A DNA stretch of 62,238 nucleotides from JAXHTH01 sp034211115 (lineage in GTDB: Bacteria; Planctomycetota; Phycisphaerae; Phycisphaerales; SM1A02). Of this stretch, positions 52,530-59,958 are shown piece after piece. Positions within the stretch are counted from its first letter, which is position 1. Every line of letters starts with the position of its first letter. The stretch covers positions 1 through 62,238 of the forward strand of contig JAXHTH010000138.1 in NCBI GenBank assembly GCA_034211115.1. The letters are read 5' to 3'. The notes below the pieces were generated by a model that was given only the letters and a program-made list of their open reading frames with translations, did not search any database and had not been told where the DNA came from. Made by a program: the position numbers and the translations under genes.

Positions 52530-53984
52530 GTGTTGAGACGGCAGCATCGATTCTTCCGCAGCGTGCTTCTGGCCTCGGACACGGCGATCATCGCCGCCGC
52601 CGCCGTCCTCGCCTATTTCGTGCGCTTCCACCTGCTGGGCCATGTCGGCGCGCAGCCCGAGGATGAGATCGTCACCTATTCGCGCTACGCGATCCCCGTC
52701 CTCATGGCCGTGCCCATCATGCTCCTGGCCATGATGTGGGCCGGGCTGTACCGTCCGCGGCGGGACCAGCGTTTCTACCGCGAGGCGTGGGACATCCTGA
52801 AGGCGGTGACGGTGGGGGTCGCCCTGACCATCGCCGCCATCACCTTCTTCGCCAAGGTCCTCTTCGACGGACGCGACCCCAGCCGCCTGCAGTACGTCAT
52901 CTACGCGATCCTCGTTCTCACCATGATCTCAACGTGGCGGTACGGTTTCCGCACCCTCCTTCGCGTCCTGCGCCGGCGCGGCTGGAACCTCCGCCACGTG
53001 CTCATCATCGGCACCGGCCGGCTGGGCCAGGTCGTCTGCCGCACGCTGGAGCGCAACACGTGGACGGGCATCAAGCCGCGCGGGTTCGTCTCACATCACG
53101 CTTCGACTTCGCGCACCCAATGTGTCGATCGTCCCGTGCTGGGCGGTCTGGAGGATCTGGAGAAGGTCCTCGATGCGCATGAGGTCTCCGGCGTGTTCAT
53201 CGCCCTGCCCGGCCAGTTGGGCGCGGAGCTGCCCGAGCTCCTCCTGCGGCTGGAGCGCTATCCGCTGGATGTGCGGGTGGTGCCGGACATGAACCCGCGT
53301 TATATGCCGCTGAACATGGCGGTGGGCGAGCTGGACGGCATGCCCGTGCTGTCCGTGCGCGAGTCGCCGCTCAGCGGCTGGGGCGGCGTGATGAAGCGCA
53401 TCCTCGATCTGCTGGGCGGCCTGGCCGCGCTGCTCGTCTTCGCCCTGCCCATGCTCGTCATCGCGCTGATCATTCGCGTCTCCGGCCGCGGCCCGGTCAT
53501 CTTCCGCCAGGAGCGCATGAGCCTGAACGGCCAGCGGTTCAAGATCTTCAAGTTCCGCACCATGCGGCACGTGGACTCGGAAGCCCAGGCCCTTCGCGAT
53601 GCGGGCAAGGGGACCGAGGCGTGGACGAAGAGGGATGATGAGCGGATTACGCCCATCGGCCGCTTCCTTCGCCACACGAGCCTCGATGAGCTGCCGCAGT
53701 TGTTCAATGTCATCCTCGGCGAGATGTCGCTCGTCGGCCCGCGGCCCGAGCGGCCGGAACTCATCCAGCGCTTCCGCGACGACTGGCGCGGGTACATGCT
53801 GCGCCAGAACGTCAAGGCGGGCATCACCGGCTGGGCCCAGGTCAACGGCCTCCGTGGCGATACCAGCCTCCGCAAGCGGCTCCAGTACGATCTCTTCTAC
53901 ATCCGCAACTGGTCGATCATGTTCGACCTGCGGATCCTGTGGATGACGATCTTCCGAGGCTTCGCCCATCCCAACGCGAGTTGA
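52530..53984 (+). CDS. Polyprenyl-phosphate sugar-phosphate transferase (WcaJ/WbaP type)
   Basis: A 484-residue membrane enzyme that starts exopolysaccharide or O-antigen synthesis by moving a sugar-phosphate to undecaprenyl phosphate. The N-terminal half has four transmembrane helices (SVLLASDTAIIAAAAVLAYF, YAIPVLMAVPIMLLAMMWAG, AVTVGVALTIAAITFFAKVL, YVIYAILVLTMIST) and a CoA-binding-like Rossmann part (HVLIIGTGRLGQVVCRTLE). The C-terminal catalytic domain has VMKRILDLLGGLAALLVFAL, PVIFRQERMSLNGQRFKIFK, LRHTSLDELPQLFNVILGEM and SLVGPRPERPELI, with the family's K-F-R-T-M and L-D-E-L-P-Q. GTG start at 52530, 67 bp after dnaJ-like. Confidence 0.92.
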   Translation: MLRRQHRFFRSVLLASDTAIIAAAAVLAYFVRFHLLGHVGAQPEDEIVTYSRYAIPVLMAVPIMLLAMMWAGLYRPRRDQRFYREAWDILKAVTVGVALTIAAITFFAKVLFDGRDPSRLQYVIYAILVLTMISTWRYGFRTLLRVLRRRGWNLRHVLIIGTGRLGQVVCRTLERNTWTGIKPRGFVSHHASTSRTQCVDRPVLGGLEDLEKVLDAHEVSGVFIALPGQLGAELPELLLRLERYPLDVRVVPDMNPRYMPLNMAVGELDGMPVLSVRESPLSGWGGVMKRILDLLGGLAALLVFALPMLVIALIIRVSGRGPVIFRQERMSLNGQRFKIFKFRTMRHVDSEAQALRDAGKGTEAWTKRDDERITPIGRFLRHTSLDELPQLFNVILGEMSLVGPRPERPELIQRFRDDWRGYMLRQNVKAGITGWAQVNGLRGDTSLRKRLQYDLFYIRNWSIMFDLRILWMTIFRGFAHPNAS

Positions 53985-54083
53985 GAAGAAGAGGCATCAA
54001 GGCATCGTGGCAGCAAGGCATCAGGATGCGCGCGACGGAGGACGGTGACCGTCAGCCGCTTGCGTCTTCGCCTCAAGCGGGAG

Positions 54084-54103
54084 CCGCAAAGCGAACAGAA
54101 TAC
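54084..54103. repeat. 20-bp identical 3' sequence, copy A
   Basis: CCGCAAAGCGAACAGAATAC occurs here, just downstream of the LVIVD gene stop, and again at 55539-55558, just downstream of the Spondin-N gene stop. Confidence 0.8.
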
Positions 54104-54111
54104 CTGTTTGA

Positions 54112-55347
54112 TCAGCTCCACCCGGCAAGGAGGGCAAGCAGATCGGCGGTGTCCACCACCCCGTCGCCGTTCACATCCGACGCACAGTTCGCGCACGGCC
54201 CCCACTCGGCAAGAAGCTGCAGGAGATCGGCCGTATTGACCACGCCGTCGCCGTTCACATCGCCCATCGGCGTCTCGACTCGGATGACAAACAGCCCGTC
54301 GGAAATGTCGCTCATCAGTACGCGATGCGGACCAAGGAAGGGATAGACGCCCCACGCGGCGCCGATTTCGGGCGTGTCATAACTCGCGGCGAACTCGAGC
54401 AGTCCGGTCGCGGGATCAACATCATAGATCCGGAGACCGGCGCCGTACCATGAGTTGTACACGCGGTACCCGATCGCGACCTGATTGTGAACACTGCTTG
54501 CTTCGTCCGGCGGCAGCGCGACCGAATCCGTGACCTCGAGGGTCACTGAGGACCCGTCATCCTCGATGATGCGATACACGATGATCCCGCCCCCGGTCCG
54601 CTCCTCCCCGGTGATGACGAAGCGTCCGTCATCGGTCGGCCAGCAGGAGTGGGTGTTCTCGCCCGGGCCGCTGCCGAGCAACGTCGGCGGCTCCTCGGCG
54701 AGGTTGGAAACGTCGTAGATCCGGATCCCGCTGTCCCAGGCGCTGACGTACGCACGATCGCCGATGACGGTGACGTCGTGCACGAACGACGTCCCGACGT
54801 CCGTGAGCAACCATCTCAGGTCCGTGATGTCGTTCGCCGGAGGATTGTCCGGATCGAAATCCGTGAGATCCACGATGCCTACGCGCGGCGTGTGACTGTC
54901 GGCGAGGTAGAGAAAGCCTTCGTGATAGAACGTGTTGTGAATGAGTGTGAAGTCGTCGATGGCGATGTCAACCAGGCCCACGGGATTCTCCGGGTCGCGC
55001 ACGTCCACGATGTGCACGCTGTTGCCCGCCCCTTCGAGGCTGATGAACAGAAGGCCGTCGGCAACCTTCACATCCTGCGCCGAGGCGCCCGTGTTCGTGG
55101 GCGGGAGGATGTACTCGGCGACCGGCGTCGGGTTGGCCGGGTCGCTGATATCGATGATGTCCACTTCGGACGTGCCGTAGTGACCGAGGTAAACGTACTG
55201 GCCGTCCGCCCAGACGTCGGCGTACGAGCCGTCGAAACCATCCCAATGGCCAAGCAGTGAGGTTCCGATGATGTCGCCGACGGCGGGTCCGCTGATCAAG
55301 GTGACGACGGTGATGACGAGAGCGCCGAGCCGGTTGAACCGTTTCAT
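54112..55347 (-). CDS. Secreted LVIVD-repeat propeller protein with dockerin tag
   Basis: A 411-residue protein with a signal peptide (MKRFNRLGALVITVVTLISG, then PAVGD). Beta-propeller LVIVD-like repeats are visible in SEVDIIDISDPANPTPVAEY, NSVHIVDVRDPENPVGLVDI, PRVGIVDLTDFDPDNPP, SGIRIYDVSNLAEEPP and LRIYDVDPATGLLEFAAS. The C-terminus has DVNGDGVVNTADLLQLLAEW, a PCANC linker and DVNGDGVVDTADLLALLAGW, the Asn-containing form of the tag also seen in the next gene upstream. GAGGAGGATAT precedes the ATG. The function is unknown; surface binding is likely. Confidence 0.85.
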   Translation of the reverse strand: MKRFNRLGALVITVVTLISGPAVGDIIGTSLLGHWDGFDGSYADVWADGQYVYLGHYGTSEVDIIDISDPANPTPVAEYILPPTNTGASAQDVKVADGLLFISLEGAGNSVHIVDVRDPENPVGLVDIAIDDFTLIHNTFYHEGFLYLADSHTPRVGIVDLTDFDPDNPPANDITDLRWLLTDVGTSFVHDVTVIGDRAYVSAWDSGIRIYDVSNLAEEPPTLLGSGPGENTHSCWPTDDGRFVITGEERTGGGIIVYRIIEDDGSSVTLEVTDSVALPPDEASSVHNQVAIGYRVYNSWYGAGLRIYDVDPATGLLEFAASYDTPEIGAAWGVYPFLGPHRVLMSDISDGLFVIRVETPMGDVNGDGVVNTADLLQLLAEWGPCANCASDVNGDGVVDTADLLALLAGWS

Positions 55348-55502
55348 ATATCCTCCTCATGAGATCCTGAACTCTGAAACAACCTGAAGGGTTGATAGTG
55401 AACGAACCGACCATGCGAAGGCAGCATTCCGGATCTGACGGCCGGTGTGGTCGGCCCCGGTTCTCGTCCGCGGTTTCTCCGCCTTCAGGCAGGTCCTGCG
55501 TG

Positions 55503-55540
55503 AAAAAAAAGGAGCCGCGCTCGTGTGGGAGCGCGGCTCC
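55503..55540 (-). terminator. Strong rho-independent terminator of the Spondin-N gene
   Basis: A perfect 12-bp stem, GGAGCCGCGCTC (55511-55522) with GAGCGCGGCTCC (55529-55540) and a 6-nt loop, is followed by eight T residues on the minus strand. It ends the transcript of the gene that stops at 55573. Confidence 0.92.
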
Positions 55541-55558
55541 GCAAAGCGAACAGAATAC
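55539..55558. repeat. 20-bp identical 3' sequence, copy B
   Basis: Identical to 54084-54103. In this copy it directly abuts the terminator stem. Confidence 0.8.
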
Positions 55559-55572
55559 TTCCCTGATGCCGA

Positions 55573-57612
55573 TCAGCCCCACGCGGCGAGGAGGGCAAGC
55601 AGATCGGCGGTGTCCACCACGCCGTCGCCGTTCAGATCCGACGGGCAGTCCGGGCAGGGACCCCAGTCGGCGAGCAACTGAAGAAGATCGGCGGTGTTCA
55701 CCACCCCGTCGCCGTTGACATCGCCGAACACGCCCTGATCGAAGTACAGCGCGCCGATGTCGGCGACCGTGCCGTCCGGATCGAGCGGACTCATCGGATC
55801 GCCCGCGTCAATGCACGGTGAACCCTCCATCAGGTTGTAGTCACCGTCCGCCGCGTCGACGAACATCGGGTCGTCATCGATGTTTCCTTCGAGGAAGTTG
55901 ATGACGGCGTTGTCGTTGGTGACGATCCCCGCCTGACCTCCCTCGAGATTGCAGTAGGAGATGGTCAGCTCGCTCATGACGCCGAACTCGTCGATCTCGA
56001 TCTCGCCGGCCGAGTCGCCCCAGAAGATGGTGTTGATGATCTCGGGATCGGCCTGGTAACACCACAGCGCGCCGGCCGGCTGGGGGCCGCCGTTGACGGT
56101 GGCGGCGTTGTTGCTGAATGTGTTGTTGAGGAGCATGGGATCGGCGTTGAAGAGGGCGAGCCCGCCGCCGTCGCCGTCGGTCCCCACGTTCCCGTTCGCG
56201 TCCACCTCGTTGTTCACGATGAGATTGCCCTCCAGCATCGCATCGGTGTTGTCGAGGTACACGCCGCCGCCGCGGGCGGTGGAACTGCTGAATGTGTTGA
56301 ACACATAGAGGCTGTTACCGGCGATGGTGCTGTCGATGAGTTCCAGTTGGGAATCGACGGCACAGATGCCGCCGCCGTACGCGCTGGGGTTGTTCCCGGC
56401 GGAGTTGTCGCTGATCGTACTGCGGTCAACGAGGACGTCGGCGCTTTCGCAATAGAGGCCGCCGCCGAAGTCGCGCGCGTGGTTTGCCCGGAGCGTGCAC
56501 TGATTCATCGTCAGTTCGGTGTTGCGCACGTACACGGCCCCGCCTCGGTCGAATGGCTCGGCCGCCATCACCTGCCCGTTCTCGACGACGCACCAGCTCA
56601 TCTCGCTCGCGCTGCTGCCGTCGACGAAGCGGACGCCCTTCCATCCCGGCTCGCCCGGCCCGGGCGGGGTGGCGGCGAACGTGATGGGCTGCTCTTCCGT
56701 GCCCTCGGCCAGCAGCGTGCCGTTCACCTCCAGCGCGTACCAGCTCTGGGCGAAAACGGTCACGCCGGGCTCGATGACGAGCGTTTCGCCGCTCGGAACA
56801 TAGACATCACCTTCCAGCAGATAGGGCGAACCGTCCAGGTCCCACACGCCGGACACCGGACCGGCGGGCACGGGCGTGTCGGAGCGCACGATGGTGATGC
56901 GGGCGACCTCGTAGCCTTCCTCGGTGAAGTCGGCGTTGGCGAACATCGTGTCGTCGAGGATCCCGCCGCTTCCGGGCGGCATATAGCCCTCGTGCATGTC
57001 GACCACGCCGTCTTCGTCCACGCCGCTGTCCGACTCCATCTGACCGAAGAAGGCCGTGTGCTCGGGCAGCTCGTCGTTGACCTCCGTGCCCGCATCCTTA
57101 ACGTCGGTGCCGTCGATCATGATGAACGCGCCGAGGAAGTCGCCGTCGCCGTCGAAGATCTGATGCGTCGCCGCCGTGTCGTTGCCGACGAAGGCGTCAT
57201 TGCTCGGGATCACCATCGATGTGAAGCTGAAGTAGCGGTTCAGGGGATCCGTGCCGTCGAGGATGAAGGTCATCGTCGCGCTCTCGCCCGGCGCGAGCGG
57301 GGGGATGCCTTCATCGCTGATCACCGTGGCCTGCGCATTGCCGGCTCCGCTCAGCGCGAACGCTTCGGACAACGGGCCGGTATTGCCGTCCTCGGCGAGA
57401 CGTTCCAGCTCCGTCGACGCCGGCGCGCCGAGATCGTGCGTGTCGAACGAGCCGTCGTGAAAACCGAGCCAGAAGGGCGTGAGCCAGGTTCCGTTGTCCG
57501 GGGCGAGGTTCTCGATGATGACCTTCACTCCGGCCGCGCGGACCGGGACGGCGGCGGCGCTGAGCGCGATGCCGAAGGCAAGTACGTTTCCGAGTCCTGT
57601 GCGTGCGTTCAT
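55573..57612 (-). CDS. Secreted Spondin-N plus beta-helix protein with dockerin tag
   Basis: A 679-residue protein with signal peptide (MNARTGLGNVLAFGIALSAA, then AVPVRA). Residues about 25-190 match the Spondin_N pattern: VKVIIENLAPDNGTWLTPFW, HDGSFDTHDLGAPASTELER, LAEDGNTGPLSEAF and SMVIPSNDAFVGN. A right-handed beta-helix follows (MSWCVVENGQVMAAEPFDRG, LTMNQCTLRANHARDFGGGL, AMLEGNLIVNNEV), then SPCIDAGDP and the dockerin pair DVNGDGVVNTADLLQLLADW, linker PCPDC, DLNGDGVVDTADLLALLAAW. GGAG lies 8 nt ahead of the ATG. A surface adhesin role is likely. Confidence 0.85.
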   Translation of the reverse strand: MNARTGLGNVLAFGIALSAAAVPVRAAGVKVIIENLAPDNGTWLTPFWLGFHDGSFDTHDLGAPASTELERLAEDGNTGPLSEAFALSGAGNAQATVISDEGIPPLAPGESATMTFILDGTDPLNRYFSFTSMVIPSNDAFVGNDTAATHQIFDGDGDFLGAFIMIDGTDVKDAGTEVNDELPEHTAFFGQMESDSGVDEDGVVDMHEGYMPPGSGGILDDTMFANADFTEEGYEVARITIVRSDTPVPAGPVSGVWDLDGSPYLLEGDVYVPSGETLVIEPGVTVFAQSWYALEVNGTLLAEGTEEQPITFAATPPGPGEPGWKGVRFVDGSSASEMSWCVVENGQVMAAEPFDRGGAVYVRNTELTMNQCTLRANHARDFGGGLYCESADVLVDRSTISDNSAGNNPSAYGGGICAVDSQLELIDSTIAGNSLYVFNTFSSSTARGGGVYLDNTDAMLEGNLIVNNEVDANGNVGTDGDGGGLALFNADPMLLNNTFSNNAATVNGGPQPAGALWCYQADPEIINTIFWGDSAGEIEIDEFGVMSELTISYCNLEGGQAGIVTNDNAVINFLEGNIDDDPMFVDAADGDYNLMEGSPCIDAGDPMSPLDPDGTVADIGALYFDQGVFGDVNGDGVVNTADLLQLLADWGPCPDCPSDLNGDGVVDTADLLALLAAWG

Positions 57613-57844
57613 GGTCTGTCTCCGTGCGTTTGTCTCGATGTTCTTCCGGCGATCGGAGGTCGCGTCGCGGCCCGACTTCCATCGGCGCCGCGAGCGCATT
57701 GCCGCACGCCGCGCGTGCCGCGGCGCGGGATTTGATGCCGGGGGGCGTGGGATGGCTCAGGGGCCGACCGGCACGCGGCTTCCGATCGCCTTCGATCGGT
57801 CATGCATGCGTCGGGCGCGGCGGGCGATCGTCACACAAAACACG

Positions 57845-58141
57845 TCATGACGCCGTGCCGGAGTCGATCATCTGCTGCATTCGCGCGCGGGCGGACTGGC
57901 TCAGACCCTCCTGGAGTGGGACCTCTCCCGTGGCGAACCGCTTCTGCATCTCCGCCCACAGCCGGCGAAGGAAGGCCAGTTGTCTGCGGAACCGCCGACA
58001 GGGTGCGCAGATCACCAGATGAAAGCGAAGGGCCCAGCGCTCGCTCGGCGTGAGCTCGCGATCGGCGCCTTCGGCGATGAGGGCCGAGGCCTCGCGGCAC
58101 TTGAGCGTCAGGATCAGGTTGAGGCTTCGAAAGAACGGCAT
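57845..58141 (-). CDS. Soluble zinc-binding anti-sigma factor (zf-HC2 type)
   Basis: A 98-residue protein with the ZAS zinc motif: Cys15 and His41-x3-Cys45-x2-Cys48 (HLVICAPC). A helical tail follows, with no transmembrane segment. It starts 18 nt after the stop of the ECF gene on the same strand, the usual sigma/anti-sigma order, so it most likely binds that sigma factor. The lack of a membrane anchor suggests an intracellular signal, perhaps redox through the Cys pair (inference). Confidence 0.85.
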   Translation of the reverse strand: MPFFRSLNLILTLKCREASALIAEGADRELTPSERWALRFHLVICAPCRRFRRQLAFLRRLWAEMQKRFATGEVPLQEGLSQSARARMQQMIDSGTAS

Positions 58142-58159
58142 CGCGGCCCTTGTCTTCCT

Positions 58160-58732
58160 CTATCGTCGCTTGCCAAACCACGCCAGCTCCAGGCAACGGC
58201 GCAGCAGCGCCCTCGCCCGGCTGAGACGGGTGGAGAGATTGGTCGCGGACAGGCCGAGCAGAGCACACACTTTTTCGCCCGCAAGCCCCTGTATTTCGCG
58301 GAGTTGGAAGGCCTCGCCCAGCGGGCCCGGCAGCTTCGCCAGGCATCGGCGCAGGGCGTCCCAGAACTCGCTTCGCTGGAGCAGCTCCTCCGGTTGACCG
58401 CCCCAGCGCTTTGGCAGGTCGCGCCACTTGCCGTGCGTGCTGAACATCGTGGCGACTGCATCGATGGCCTGCTGCGGGTCTTCGGCGGGCCGCTCGCGGC
58501 CCCGCCGGCGGAAATGGTCGCAGATCTTGTGCCGCAGGATGCCGATCAGCCAGGTCCGCTCGGTCGACGCCCCGGTGAAACTGTCCTTCGCCTCGAGGGC
58601 GGCGGCGAAGGCCTCCTGCACCCGCTCCTCCGCCGCCTCCCGATCGCCCACCTGCAGCAGGGCATAGCGGAACATGGCGTCGCCGTGCCGCGCCACCCAG
58701 TGCGATGGATCGAGTTTCACCTCTTCGCCCAT
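58160..58732 (-). CDS. ECF-type sigma factor
   Basis: A 190-residue sigma factor. Region 2 spans about residues 15-85 (RYALLQVGDREAAEERVQEA, RTWLIGILRHKICDHFRRRG) and region 4 about 120-185 (LRRCLAKLPGPLGEAFQLRE, EKVCALLGLSATNLSTRLSR, ARALLRRCLEL). A 35-residue linker separates them. It is paired with the zinc anti-sigma gene downstream and lies 242 bp downstream of the PEP-CTERM gene, which may be one of its targets. The ATG at 58732 is used. Confidence 0.9.
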   Translation of the reverse strand: MGEEVKLDPSHWVARHGDAMFRYALLQVGDREAAEERVQEAFAAALEAKDSFTGASTERTWLIGILRHKICDHFRRRGRERPAEDPQQAIDAVATMFSTHGKWRDLPKRWGGQPEELLQRSEFWDALRRCLAKLPGPLGEAFQLREIQGLAGEKVCALLGLSATNLSTRLSRARALLRRCLELAWFGKRR

Positions 58733-58974
58733 CTGCGCGCTGATCCCTGTCCGCCATGCAGGTTACGCATCGCCGCCTTCGGCAGCCGAACGGCTCAGAA
58801 CATGGTAGCGGTGGCCGGCGTGCGCGCACACGGAATCGCGCGATGTCGAGCCGGGAAAACCGCCCGGGCCGGGGCGCGGTCCGGAACGCCCTCCGGATGG
58901 AAACGTCCGGACGGGATGGCCGGATCCGCGTCCCGGTGACCGGCGGCGAGGCGAAACGACCGACCGGGGCTCTC

Positions 58975-59613
58975 TCAGGTCCGGCGGCGTCGCGCGCCGA
59001 CGACTCCGGCAAGCCCGAACAGGGCCAGCCCCGCCGGGGCGGGAATCGTCGGGAATTCCTTCAGAATGAAGCTGACCGGTTCGTCCCCGGAGAGATCGAC
59101 ATCGAGGAACAGCGCGCCCGACTCGGCGCCGGGCGTCCAGATCCCATCCGGCGGAATGCCGGGCCCGCCGTAGAAATCCACGCCGTGGAGCTCGTCGCTG
59201 AACTCCATCGTGGTGAACGGCTCATGGCTGAAGTCGGCCGAGTCGGCGGGATTCCACGTCGCCTGCGGCCCCAGCAGCTCCAGGTGAAAATCAATCCAGT
59301 GCATGCCGGTGTGATTGAGGATGATCTCATCCGTGATCGCGATCCGGCTCACCGTCTCCTCGTCGGGCGCGACCTGCTCGAAGAGAATCCGGATGGGGGC
59401 CGGCAGGCCCGTCACGTCGTCGATCTCCCAGAAGTCGGCGAACTTCTCGATGACGAGCAGGTCGTCGCCCAGGTAGTCGACGCTCAGATCGGCGATGGCA
59501 TCGTCGAGCACCGTCGCCTGCCAGCCGCCGTCCAGCGGGATGATGAGATCGCCCCGCACGGCGGCGGAGGCGGCGAGCACACACGCGGCCACGATGGTTT
59601 GCCTCACGTTCAT
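58975..59613 (-). CDS. PEP-CTERM-type sorting-signal protein
   Basis: A 212-residue protein with signal peptide (MNVRQTIVAACVLAASAAVR, then GD). The mature part is beta-rich with no known enzyme motif. The C-terminus ends IPAPAGLALFGLAGVVGARR plus RRT: a proline-containing PEP-like motif, a hydrophobic helix and a run of five arginines, the layout of PEP-CTERM proteins handled by exosortase. No exosortase is in the window. It is the only protein here with this signal instead of a dockerin tag. GGGAAGGAA precedes the ATG. Confidence 0.8.
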   Translation of the reverse strand: MNVRQTIVAACVLAASAAVRGDLIIPLDGGWQATVLDDAIADLSVDYLGDDLLVIEKFADFWEIDDVTGLPAPIRILFEQVAPDEETVSRIAITDEIILNHTGMHWIDFHLELLGPQATWNPADSADFSHEPFTTMEFSDELHGVDFYGGPGIPPDGIWTPGAESGALFLDVDLSGDEPVSFILKEFPTIPAPAGLALFGLAGVVGARRRRT

Positions 59614-59958
59614 CGTTCCTTCCCCGTCCTTGCGCGGCGGCTGCGTCTCCGCCGCTGGTTTTCCTTCCCTCCGTCCACCACGGCATCGCACAGCACGGCC
59701 GCGCCGCGCCGGCGCCGGCCGCCTCTCTCTTCTGTTTCAGGACTGTGGGCGCCTCCACCCCGGACGCCGCGGACCCGCGCTCGAGGCCGCCGATCCGCAT
59801 CACTACAGGTCAAACGTAAACGCACAAACGCATCGGGCCAAATCAAATAAGCTCAGTTTAATGAAAAATACGTCGATGAGTTCCGATAACCTGCCGCCGG
59901 CCGCGGCTGCTCACCGCATCAGACACGGACCGCACGCGAATCGGCCGGATCCCCGCGG
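59614..59958. other. Intergenic region, 345 bp, with an AT-rich promoter-like stretch
   Basis: This region lies upstream of the PEP-CTERM gene. A distinctly AT-rich part (about 59809-59885, TTTAATGAAAAATACG on the plus strand) may hold the promoter of the minus-strand gene, but I find no convincing -35/-10 pair. Nothing else was recognised. Confidence 0.4.
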
